Shown here: positions 38,564-46,632 of the stretch, in pieces
How positions within the stretch are numbered: the first letter of the stretch is position 1
How the letters are laid out: each line of letters begins with the position of its first letter
NCBI RefSeq assembly: GCF_016651105.1
Contig: NZ_JAEKEL010000001.1
Span: 1,022,001-1,086,000, forward strand
Reading direction: 5' to 3'
DNA: 64,000 bases
DNA from: Pseudomonas sp. TH15
GTDB taxonomy: Bacteria > Pseudomonadota > Gammaproteobacteria > Pseudomonadales > Pseudomonadaceae
Notes under the pieces: model-generated
What the model was told of the DNA's origin: nothing
Databases searched by the model: none
Seen by the model: the letters and a program-made list of their open reading frames with translations, nothing else
Made by a program: the position numbers and the translations under genes

Positions 38564-39793
38564 TTAACCGAAGAACCAGTAGCAAACAAAGATCGCGCCG
38601 ACCACCCCGGCAAACTCTGCCAGCAACGCACAGCCCACCGCGTGCCGCGCCCGCTGAATCCCCACCGCACCGAAGTACACCGCCAACACATAGAACGTGG
38701 TTTCGGTACTGCCCTGAATGGTCGCCGCTACCAACGCCGGGAAGCTGTCCACCCCGGAGGTTTTCATGGTTTCGATCAGCATCGCCCGGGCGGCGCTGCC
38801 GGAGAACGGTTTGACCATCGCCGTCGGCAACGCATCGACGAAGCGCGTGTCCCAACCGGCCCACGCCACCAGATGCCGAATCCCGTCCAGACCGAAATCC
38901 AAGGCGCCGGACGCTCGCAGCACGCCCACCGCACAGAGCATCGCCACCAGATACGGCAGCAGGTTCTTGGCCACGTCGAAGCCTTCTTTGGCGCCTTCGA
39001 CGAACGCTTCGTAGACCTTCACTTTGCGCAACGCGCCAATGATCAGAAACAGCATGATCAGGCCGAACAGCGTCAGGTTGCCGAGGATCGATGACAGGCC
39101 GGCCAGAGCGGTCGCCGAGAGCGTCGCCAGCAGCGCCATGAAGGCACCAAGGGCCAAGGCACCGGGAATCAGATAGGCGAGCACCACCGGGTCCCAGATG
39201 CGCAGGCGCTGCATGAACGCTACCGACAGGAAGCCGACGATGGTCGAGCAACTGGTGGCCAGCAAGATCGGCAGGAACACCAGCGTCGGGTCCGGCGCAC
39301 CTTGCTGGGCGCGGTACATGAAGATCGTCACTGGCAGCAGGGTCAGGGACGAAGCGTTGAGCACCAGGAACAGGATCTGCGCGTTGCTGGCGATGGTGGT
39401 GCTGGGGTTGAGCTCTTGCAGCGCCTTCATGGCCTTCAGGCCGATTGGCGTGGCGGCGTTGTCCAGGCCCAGGGCGTTGGCGGCGAAATTGAGGGTGATC
39501 AGGCCGATGGCCGGGTGACCGGGCGGGACTTCCGGCATCAGACGCAGGAACAGCGGGCCGAGGGCCTTGGCCAGCCAGTCGACGATCCCGGCCTTTTCGG
39601 CGATCCGCAGAAAGCCCAGCCACAGGGTCAGCGTCCCGAACAACAGGACCATGACCTCCACCGACAGCTTGGCCATGGCGAAGATACTTTCCACCATCGC
39701 CGCGAAGATCCCGGCGTTGCCGCCGATCAGCCACTGCGCCAGCGCCGACACGGCTGCCACGATGAAGAAGCCAAGCCACAGGCCATTGAGCAT
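38564..39793 (-). CDS. nucleoside-recognition (SpmA/SpmB-like) membrane protein
   Basis: A 409-residue membrane protein with about ten hydrophobic segments. It has two gate-type (nucleoside recognition) units: the first half carries LNFAANALGLDNAATPIGLKA, as in SpmA, and the second half KPFSGSAARAMLIETM with QGSTETTFYVLAVYFG, as in SpmB. It is thus a fusion of the two spore-maturation proteins in a non-sporulating organism. Transport role unknown. Confidence 0.85.
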   Translation of the reverse strand: MLNGLWLGFFIVAAVSALAQWLIGGNAGIFAAMVESIFAMAKLSVEVMVLLFGTLTLWLGFLRIAEKAGIVDWLAKALGPLFLRLMPEVPPGHPAIGLITLNFAANALGLDNAATPIGLKAMKALQELNPSTTIASNAQILFLVLNASSLTLLPVTIFMYRAQQGAPDPTLVFLPILLATSCSTIVGFLSVAFMQRLRIWDPVVLAYLIPGALALGAFMALLATLSATALAGLSSILGNLTLFGLIMLFLIIGALRKVKVYEAFVEGAKEGFDVAKNLLPYLVAMLCAVGVLRASGALDFGLDGIRHLVAWAGWDTRFVDALPTAMVKPFSGSAARAMLIETMKTSGVDSFPALVAATIQGSTETTFYVLAVYFGAVGIQRARHAVGCALLAEFAGVVGAIFVCYWFFG

Positions 39794-39845
39794 CAGTTAA
39801 ATCCCCCGAAGAATGCGGCGAATGATAGCGGGGTCGCCAGAAACG

Positions 39846-39872
39846 ACAAACCCCGGATTTCTCCGGGGTTTG
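39846..39872. terminator. hairpin terminator-like structure upstream of the SpmA/B-like gene
   Basis: ACAAACCCCGG pairs with CCGGGGTTTGT around ATTTCT, followed by TTAG. It can form on both strands and most likely ends the gltP transcript coming from the right. Confidence 0.65.
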
Positions 39873-39927
39873 TTTAGTACGGCGTAGGCCTCGTTAAGCC
39901 CAATGTCATGGGCTGGCCCCGATCCAC

Positions 39928-40017
39928 TGTGGGAGCGAGCTTGCTCGCGATGGCGGTGTATCAGTCGACAACAATGATAGCTGTCAGTCCGTCATCGCGA
40001 GCAAGCTCGCTCCCACA
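39928..40017. repeat. REP-like inverted repeat, family C
   Basis: TGTGGGAGCGAGCTTGCTCG and its facing copy (GCTCGCTCCCACA) lie directly after the gltP stop. Confidence 0.87.
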
Positions 40018-40026
40018 GGGTTTTGC

Positions 40027-41358
40027 TTAGTTTTTGGAAGTCTCGCCAGCCGGCAGTTTTTCCTTGCTGCGCCAGTGCGGCAGGGAGTTCCAGTAGCGTT
40101 CGCCCTTGGCGTCGTCGTACATGCCTTCCCAGCGGGAGATAACCAGCACGGCCAGGGCGTTGCCGATCACGTTCAGTGCGGTACGCGCCATGTCCATGAT
40201 GCGGTCGACACCGGCGATGAACGCCAGGCCTTCCAGTGGAATGCCAACGCTGCCCAGGGTGGCCAGCAGCACCACAAAGGACACGCCCGGTACACCGGCG
40301 ATGCCTTTGGAGGTGACCATCAGGGTCAGCACCAGCAGCAATTGCTGGCTGATCGACAGGTCGATGCCGTAGAGCTGGGCAATGAAGATGGCCGCGATGC
40401 TCTGGTACAGGGTCGAACCGTCGAGGTTGAACGAGTAACCGGTCGGCACCACAAAGCTGCAAATGGCTTTCGGCGCGCCGTAGGCTTCCATCTTCTCGAT
40501 CACGCGCGGCAGCACAGTTTCGGAACTGGCGGTGGAGTAAGCCAGCACCAGCTCATCCTTGAAGATGCGCATCAGCCTGATCACCGAGAAGCCGAACAGG
40601 CGAGCAATCAGGCCCAGCACCACAAAGGCGAAGAAGGCAATGGCGAAGTAAACCAGCAACACCAGTTTGGCCAGCGGCAGCAAGGAGGCGAAACCGAAGT
40701 TGGCCACGGTCACCGCGATTAAAGCGAAAACACCAATAGGGGCGTAGTTCATGATCATGTGAGTGACCTTGAACATGCTCTCGGACACGCCCTGGAACAT
40801 CTTCACCAGCGGCTCGCGCAGGTCCGATTGCAGGCTCGACAGACCAAGACCGAACAACACGGAGAAGAAGATGATCGGCAGCATCTCGCCGCGGGCCATG
40901 GCCGCGAAGATGTTTGACGGGATCAGGTTGAGGATGGTTTCGATGAACGCATGTTCATGCTGAACTTCGGCGGCAGTCGCCTGGTACTTGGAAATATCCA
41001 CCGTACCCAGGGTGCTCATGTCGATGCCGGTGCCCGGATGGACCACGTTGGCCAATACCAGGCCGACCAGAATGGCGATGGTGGTGACGACTTCGAAGTA
41101 GAGGATGGTCTTCAGACCGATGCGCCCGAGTTTCTTCGCGTCGCCCACACCGGCAATACCCACCACCAGCGAAGAGATCACGATCGGAATCACGATCATC
41201 TTGATCAGACGGATAAAGATATCGCCTGCAGGTTGCAGGACGTTGCTGATCCACCAGGCTTTTTCGGCACTGAAATGGTTGAGCAGCGCACCGATTGCAA
41301 TCCCCAATACCAGACCGATGAGGATCTGCCAGGCGAGGCTAAGCTTTGCCTTCTTCAT
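40027..41358 (-). CDS. gltP: glutamate/aspartate:proton symporter (DAACS family)
   Basis: A 443-residue dicarboxylate/amino acid:cation symporter. It has about eight helices, the serine-rich hairpin (YSTASSETVLPRVIEKME), the GYSFNLDGSTLYQSIAAIF motif (NLDGS variant of NMDGT), and a C-terminal helix with RTALNVIGNALAVLVISRWEG, whose N and R/D residues bind substrate. GltP by similarity; C4-dicarboxylate specificity (DctA) is less likely. Confidence 0.9.
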   Translation of the reverse strand: MKKAKLSLAWQILIGLVLGIAIGALLNHFSAEKAWWISNVLQPAGDIFIRLIKMIVIPIVISSLVVGIAGVGDAKKLGRIGLKTILYFEVVTTIAILVGLVLANVVHPGTGIDMSTLGTVDISKYQATAAEVQHEHAFIETILNLIPSNIFAAMARGEMLPIIFFSVLFGLGLSSLQSDLREPLVKMFQGVSESMFKVTHMIMNYAPIGVFALIAVTVANFGFASLLPLAKLVLLVYFAIAFFAFVVLGLIARLFGFSVIRLMRIFKDELVLAYSTASSETVLPRVIEKMEAYGAPKAICSFVVPTGYSFNLDGSTLYQSIAAIFIAQLYGIDLSISQQLLLVLTLMVTSKGIAGVPGVSFVVLLATLGSVGIPLEGLAFIAGVDRIMDMARTALNVIGNALAVLVISRWEGMYDDAKGERYWNSLPHWRSKEKLPAGETSKN

Positions 41359-41829
41359 ATCATTACCCTTACTTCAGTTTGACTCGGGCAGATGCGCGAA
41401 CTGGAACGCTCAATGGCGCAAAAGTCCTGTGCATCTGCCCCCGTATAAGGTGCCCCGAAGCGCGTAATTACAGCTCTTCGGCAGGCGAAAAAAGGCGCAA
41501 CTATTCCGATGCAAGGAACCGACGTCTAATGCCGTAAACGCCTACCCTATGCCGAATCGGCATGAGCTTTTTCAAATGAAACTGGCGTCCCAAGCGGTTC
41601 GAATACGACATTTCGGCAGGCATAAGTGCCGTGAACCGGCCATTTCAGAGCAGGTTAGTTGTTTTTTGCGCAGGTGGATTACAGTCGAAACTTAGGAAAA
41701 TGCCTACGTTTGACGGAGAAATCGCTTATGCCAAAAGTAGGAAGTTTCTCGATATACGGTCATAAGAAACACCGCGAAACGATTTTGCGGGGAATATGCA
41801 GCAGAAGGGAATGAGCGAAGTGCTCTAGA
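41359..41829. other. gltP upstream region, no confident gene
   Basis: 470 bases with a lower GC content than the neighbours. It contains a perfect palindrome ATGCCGAATCGGCAT at 41549-41563, several further TGCCG/CGGCA pieces near 41529, 41611 and 41627, and a 28-codon + strand frame at 41728-41814 preceded by GGAGAA. A gltP promoter should lie here. Confidence 0.5.
41728..41814 (+). CDS. candidate very small protein (28 aa)
   Basis: ATG at 41728 with GGAGAA seven bases before it opens a frame for 28 basic residues (PKVGSFSIYGHKKHRETILR...). I do not recognise it; it may be chance. Confidence 0.2.
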   Translation: MPKVGSFSIYGHKKHRETILRGICSRRE

Positions 41830-41994
41830 TCAACGTTTTGCACGTTGAAAGCTCTGCGCAAGTCCGTCGAGCCGCTCGGGGCCGGCGAACTTGCGTCGCA
41901 GCTTTTGCCTGACCCGGCCCTTGCGCAGACACTCCATGTGCCCGTAGGTCACTCCGACCCTGTAACAGTCAGAACGTCCCGACCCCTTGGTCAT
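41830..41994 (-). CDS. candidate small basic protein (54 aa)
   Basis: A 54-residue highly basic frame (TKGSGRSDCYRVGVTYGHME then CLRKGRVRQKLRRKF) on the same strand as the Ivy-like gene and 63 bases downstream of it. GAGGAAGG lies at good distance before the ATG at 41994; a further in-frame ATG at 42048 would extend it by 18 residues. The stop codon sits in a hairpin TCAACGT / ACGTTGA (41830-41848). I recognise no family; two cysteines are present. Confidence 0.4.
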   Translation of the reverse strand: MTKGSGRSDCYRVGVTYGHMECLRKGRVRQKLRRKFAGPERLDGLAQSFQRAKR

Positions 41995-42057
41995 GCGCCT
42001 GCCTTCCTCGGGTGGCGCACTGGAAAGAAGCGATGCTGCTCCTTTCATATTACGAAC

Positions 42058-42525
42058 TCAGTACCAGTTTGGATCTTTCTTGAGTTGTTCCATCAACAGG
42101 TCCTGCATGCCTTGGTTCGGCTTCCCGAGGAAGCGGTAGTCGGCATGTCGCGTGGGTGACTTGTCGGCGGGCAGTCCCGCAGGCACTTCGACCAGCATCG
42201 CGTAGGCGTCCTTCTTGTTGAAGCTGAACGCCACGATCAAGCGTTTGTTCAGGCACGTCTGCTGTGTTTCGCACAGTGGCCCGACCAGATACTTGCCGCC
42301 ATTCTCTTCAACGGCATTCATTTGCTCGGAAGCACCGGACAGGTTCATCACCCATTCCGGCAGTCGTTCTTCCTTTTTCACGACTTTCGTCCAGGTATCA
42401 CGGTACTGCGGGTCCGAGTTCAACAACTCGTTGGCCCGCGCCTGACCGTCATTGTTGGCGGCCATCGCCATGGCACCACCGCCCAGAAGCAGGGCGGCTG
42501 CCAGTGTCTTCAACAAAACGCTCAT
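42058..42525 (-). CDS. Ivy-family (inhibitor of vertebrate lysozyme)-like periplasmic protein
   Basis: A 155-residue protein with a signal peptide (1-23, ending AMAA). The remainder resembles Ivy: YRDTWTKVVKKEERLPEWV, then a cysteine-bounded loop C-ETQQT-C (about residues 84-90), then RLIVAFSFNKKDAYAML and a C-terminal FLGKPNQGMQDLLMEQL. In E. coli the equivalent loop is CKPHDC, which plugs the lysozyme active site; the loop here has no histidine. It corresponds to PA5481 by position next to algB. Lysozyme inhibition is likely but not certain. Confidence 0.8.
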   Translation of the reverse strand: MSVLLKTLAAALLLGGGAMAMAANNDGQARANELLNSDPQYRDTWTKVVKKEERLPEWVMNLSGASEQMNAVEENGGKYLVGPLCETQQTCLNKRLIVAFSFNKKDAYAMLVEVPAGLPADKSPTRHADYRFLGKPNQGMQDLLMEQLKKDPNWY

Positions 42526-42527
42526 GT

Positions 42528-42761
<234 letters not shown>

Positions 42762-42765
42762 TCAA

Positions 42766-43050
42766 TTAGAAGACCCAGCGCTCTTCACGTGGCAGTTGAT
42801 CCAGTGGCTGCGCCTGATCGACGTCCACCATGCGCATCGAGAGGCTTTCTGCCTGGCTGCTGCTGACGGCGCTGAAGTGCGTTTGCGTGTTGTGCTGAAC
42901 CGAGATCAGCGGCTCTGGCTGCTGGCTGTTTTCCCAGCGCAGGTATTGCTGGCACGCGATCAGGGTGATCAACAGCGCAAGTACGCCAAACAGACTTTGC
43001 TGGATGAGCAGTGGCGAGATACGCACTTGGGCGGCACGTTGGCGAGTCAT
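42766..43050 (-). CDS. single-pass membrane protein of unknown function
   Basis: A 94-residue protein with a basic N-terminus, one membrane helix (about 17-35, SLFGVLALLITLIACQQYL) and a polar C-terminal part likely in the periplasm. GAGGAA precedes the ATG at 43050; a longer frame from 43161 has no ribosome binding site. By position it may equal PA5482. First of the small operon divergent from algB. Confidence 0.75.
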   Translation of the reverse strand: MTRQRAAQVRISPLLIQQSLFGVLALLITLIACQQYLRWENSQQPEPLISVQHNTQTHFSAVSSSQAESLSMRMVDVDQAQPLDQLPREERWVF

Positions 43051-43475
43051 CCTGGGTTCCTCACTCTTATTCGGTTGGGGCAGTTCTGATCTGCCCGGGC
43101 TGAATAAGCTATTGCAGCCTGCATGCCAGTTTTTTGATTGAAAAATATTCAATAAAATCAATTACTTACGAGCTAGTAAAAAATAGATCGCGACGCATCC
43201 TGCACGATGGCTCATACAGGGTCGTGCGGATTGCACGATTATTTCGTAGCAGATTTGATTCTTACGGAATTGAGAGCGGGTCGCGGATGTCAGAAAAGTA
43301 CGCAGGTAAAGCCCTGCAAACCGCTGATTGTTTAAAAAACCAACAAAATCAACGTATTGGCCGTAATGGCAGGAGAGAGCTACCTTCCTATGGCTGGCTT
43401 CGTTCAGAATCAACCATGCAACTTGCCCGATTTGTCCGGGACTAACCAAAATCATTCATTAAGGAGCGTAGGAAA
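43051..43475. promoter_or_regulatory. divergent regulatory region upstream of algB
   Basis: 425 bases, AT-rich around 43120-43260. It holds three TGCACGA half-sites: 43201-43207, an inverted one at 43222-43227 (TCGTGC) and 43232-43238. The first two form a GCACGA / TCGTGC dyad. AAGGAG precedes the algB ATG. No clear sigma22 or sigma54 promoter was identified, and no convincing gene. Confidence 0.5.
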
Positions 43476-44822
43476 ATGGAATCAGCCACTGAGCATCAAG
43501 GCCGCATTCTGCTGGTGGACGACGAGTCCGCCATCCTGCGTACCTTCCGCTACTGCCTTGAAGACGAAGGCTATACCGTCGCCACCGCCAACAGTGCCGC
43601 CCAGGCCGATGCGTTGTTGCAGCGTCAGGTGTTTGATCTGTGCTTCCTGGATCTGCGTCTGGGTGAGGACAACGGCCTCGATGTGCTGGCACAGATGCGC
43701 ATTCAAGCACCGTGGATGCGGGTTGTGATTGTCACCGCCCATTCCGCGGTCGATACCGCAGTCGATGCGATCCAGGCCGGCGCGGCCGACTATCTGGTCA
43801 AACCTTGTAGCCCGGATCAATTGCGCCTGGCCACCGCCAAGCAACTGGAAGTGCGCCAACTCTCTGCGCGTCTGGAAGCCCTCGAAGGCGAAGTGCGCAA
43901 ACCCAAGGATGGCCTCGACTCCCATAGCCCGGCGATGAAGGTGGTGCTCGAGACCGCCCGCCAAGTGGCCGGTACCGACGCCAATATCCTGATTCTCGGC
44001 GAGTCCGGGACCGGTAAAGGTGAGCTGGCCCGGGCGATCCACGGCTGGAGCAAGCGCGAGAAGAAATCCTGCGTGATCATCAACTGCCCGTCCTTGACCG
44101 GCGAATTGATGGAAAGCGAACTCTTCGGTCACAGCCGCGGTGCGTTTACTGGCGCCAGCGAAAGTACCTTGGGTCGTGTGAACCAGGCCGATGGCGGCAC
44201 GCTGTTTCTCGACGAGATCGGTGATTTTCCACTGACGTTGCAACCCAAGTTGCTTAGATTTATCCAGGATAAAGAATACGAGCGGGTCGGCGACCCGGTG
44301 ACCCGACGCGCCGATGTGCGAATCCTCGCGGCCACCAACCTGAACCTTGAGGACATGGTTCGCGACGGTCGTTTTCGTGAAGATTTGCTCTATCGCCTGA
44401 ACGTCATCACCTTGCACCTGCCACCGCTGCGTGAACGTAGCGAAGACATCCTGACCCTGGCCGATCGCTTTCTGGCCCGTTTCGTCAAGGAATACGCCCG
44501 TCCGGCTCGGGGTTTCAGCGATGAAGCCCGGGAAGCGCTGCTCAACTATCGATGGCCGGGCAACATTCGCGAGCTGCGCAACGTGGTGGAGCGGGCGAGC
44601 ATTATTTGTCCACAGGAGCGGGTCGAGATCAGCCACTTGGGCATGGCCGAGCAACCGGCCAATAACTCGCCACGGGTTGGCGCCGCGCTGAGTCTGGATG
44701 AATTGGAAAAAGCCCACATCGGCGCCGTACTGGCCACGGCCGGAACTCTGGACCAGGCGGCCAAAACGCTGGGCATCGATGCTTCGACCCTGTATCGCAA
44801 ACGCAAGCAGTACAACCTGTGA
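43476..44822 (+). CDS. algB: NtrC-type response regulator AlgB
   Basis: A 448-residue activator of alginate genes. Receiver domain with D59 (FLDLRLGED) and K109; AAA+ domain with Walker A GESGTGKG (175-182), the sigma54-contact loop GAFTGA (222-227) and Walker B FLDEIGDF; C-terminal Fis-type helix-turn-helix (LDQAAKTLGIDASTLYRKRK). AlgB is known to act on algD independently of phosphorylation by KinB. kinB follows 10 bases downstream. Confidence 0.97.
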   Translation: MESATEHQGRILLVDDESAILRTFRYCLEDEGYTVATANSAAQADALLQRQVFDLCFLDLRLGEDNGLDVLAQMRIQAPWMRVVIVTAHSAVDTAVDAIQAGAADYLVKPCSPDQLRLATAKQLEVRQLSARLEALEGEVRKPKDGLDSHSPAMKVVLETARQVAGTDANILILGESGTGKGELARAIHGWSKREKKSCVIINCPSLTGELMESELFGHSRGAFTGASESTLGRVNQADGGTLFLDEIGDFPLTLQPKLLRFIQDKEYERVGDPVTRRADVRILAATNLNLEDMVRDGRFREDLLYRLNVITLHLPPLRERSEDILTLADRFLARFVKEYARPARGFSDEAREALLNYRWPGNIRELRNVVERASIICPQERVEISHLGMAEQPANNSPRVGAALSLDELEKAHIGAVLATAGTLDQAAKTLGIDASTLYRKRKQYNL

Positions 44823-44832
44823 GCAACATCCG

Positions 44833-46623
44833 ATGAAACTCGCGATGAAGTTGCGGACCCGGCTCTTTCTAAGTATCTCCGCACTGATCACCGTGGCGTT
44901 GCTCGGGCTGCTGCTAGGGGTGGTCAGCGTGATGCAGATGGCCGGAACTCAAGAAGCGCTGGCCCGCAATAACTTCATCACTCTCGATTTGGGCCTTAAG
45001 TTGCGGCAGACGTTGGGCGACCAACTGATCATCATGCTCAGCGAGAACGCTGATCCAGCGGCATTCGAGGCCTCCAAGCAGCATTACTTTCAATTGCTCG
45101 ATGAAGGCATCGCCCATGAGCAATCGGGCGATGGCGCCCAGTACGGTTTCAGTCAAGCCAAGACGGATTACCTGAGTTTTCTCCAGGCATACAGCGAGTC
45201 CCGCGACCCGACGCATGTTCTGAATGGCAATGAAGCGCTCACGGAAAAATTCAACGCGTTGCGCAATGGCTTGATCTCCGAACACAAGCGCGCACTGGAC
45301 AATATCAATGACACCCAGCAAAAGGCCCGTGATCGAGCGCTGCTGATCGCCGGCCTGCTCGGTTTGGTCGGGCTGGCGGTATTAATCATCGGTTTCATCA
45401 CGGCCCACGCGATCGCCCGACGTTTCGGCGGGCCAATTGAAGCCCTGGCCAAGGCCGCGGACAACATTGGCCAGGGCAATTTCGAAGTAACGCTGCCGCT
45501 ATCCTCGGCGGCGGAAATGAATCAGCTGACGCGCCGCTTTGGGATCATGGCCGAGGCCTTGCGTGAGCACCAAGCGACCAATGTCGACGAGTTGCTGGCC
45601 GGCCAGCAACGTTTGCAGGCGGTACTCGACAGCATCGATGATGGTTTGCTGATGATCGACCGTCAGGGCCATCTGGAGCACCTTAACCCGGTGGCGCAGC
45701 GGCAATTGGGTTGGGACACCGAGCGTCTTGGCCAGGGGTTGGGTGCGGCGCTCGAACGTCCCGAACTGGATGAACAACTGCAATTGGTCTTGCGTGGCGG
45801 AACGCTGGAGCGGGCGCCGGAAGACCTGAGCGTCGAAGTCGATGGCGAGTCGCGGCTGTTGACCTACAGCCTGACCCCGGTCAGCCATACCCAGGGGCAT
45901 ATCCTTGGCGCGGTGATGGTGTTGCATGACGTCACCGAGCAGCGGGCGTTCGAACGGGTACGCAGTGAGTTCGTATTGCGTGCCTCCCACGAGTTGCGCA
46001 CGCCGGTCACCGGCATGCACATGGCGTTCGGCCTGTTTCGCGAGCGGGCGAAATTTCCGCAGGATTCACGCGAAGCGGACTTACTCGACACCGTGAACGA
46101 AGAAATGCAGCGCTTGATGCAGTTGATCAACGACCTGCTGAACTTCTCCCGCTACCAGAATGGTTTGCAGAAGCTCACGCTGGGGCCGTGCTCCATCGAA
46201 GACTTGCTGGAGCAGGCGCAGGGCCGTTTTGCAGGGTCGGCCGCTGAGAGGGGCATCGACTTGCTGGTGGAAGTGCAGGGGCCATTGCCGCGTTTGCAGG
46301 CAGATCAGGCGCAGCTGGATCGAGTGCTCGATAACCTGATCGACAATGCCTTGCGCCATACCGCCCAGGACGGGCAGATCCGCTTGCAGGCCCGGCGCCA
46401 CGGCGAGCGGGTGATCATCAGCGTCGAGGATAATGGCGAAGGCATAGCCTACGGCCAGCAAGGGCGGATCTTCGAGCCGTTCGTGCAGGTCGGTCGCAAA
46501 AAGGGCGGTGCCGGGCTGGGCCTGGCGTTGTGCAAGGAAATCGTGCAATTGCATGGCGGGCGGATGGGGGTTTATTCGCGGCCGGGGCAGGGCACGCAGT
46601 TCTATATGGCTCTAGCGGTATAA
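44833..46623 (+). CDS. kinB: sensor histidine kinase KinB
   Basis: A 596-residue partner of AlgB. Two membrane helices (about 10-32 and 170-190) enclose a helical periplasmic sensor; HAMP (190-245), PAS (255-370), phosphoacceptor H386 (RASHELRTPV) and an ATPase domain with DNLIDNALRH and GLGLALCKEIV. Length equals that of P. aeruginosa KinB (595). The ATG at 44833 is chosen; the frame runs open back into algB. The ribosome binding site is weak, so coupling to algB is likely. Confidence 0.96.
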   Translation: MKLAMKLRTRLFLSISALITVALLGLLLGVVSVMQMAGTQEALARNNFITLDLGLKLRQTLGDQLIIMLSENADPAAFEASKQHYFQLLDEGIAHEQSGDGAQYGFSQAKTDYLSFLQAYSESRDPTHVLNGNEALTEKFNALRNGLISEHKRALDNINDTQQKARDRALLIAGLLGLVGLAVLIIGFITAHAIARRFGGPIEALAKAADNIGQGNFEVTLPLSSAAEMNQLTRRFGIMAEALREHQATNVDELLAGQQRLQAVLDSIDDGLLMIDRQGHLEHLNPVAQRQLGWDTERLGQGLGAALERPELDEQLQLVLRGGTLERAPEDLSVEVDGESRLLTYSLTPVSHTQGHILGAVMVLHDVTEQRAFERVRSEFVLRASHELRTPVTGMHMAFGLFRERAKFPQDSREADLLDTVNEEMQRLMQLINDLLNFSRYQNGLQKLTLGPCSIEDLLEQAQGRFAGSAAERGIDLLVEVQGPLPRLQADQAQLDRVLDNLIDNALRHTAQDGQIRLQARRHGERVIISVEDNGEGIAYGQQGRIFEPFVQVGRKKGGAGLGLALCKEIVQLHGGRMGVYSRPGQGTQFYMALAV

Positions 46624-46632
46624 AAGCCGCTT

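Noticed and set aside
38457..39779. A 440-codon frame on the minus strand in another frame of the SpmA/B-like gene
   Set aside because: Arg/Gly/Asp-rich shadow without hydrophobic pattern; the 409-residue frame has clear membrane helices and family motifs.
43134..43445. A 103-codon + strand frame before algB
   Set aside because: No ribosome binding site, no family resemblance and it fills the regulatory region; most likely chance.
43360..43475. A sigma54 (-24/-12) promoter for algB
   Set aside because: TGGCAGGAGAGAGCTA keeps the first block only partly and lacks the TTGC block at the right distance.
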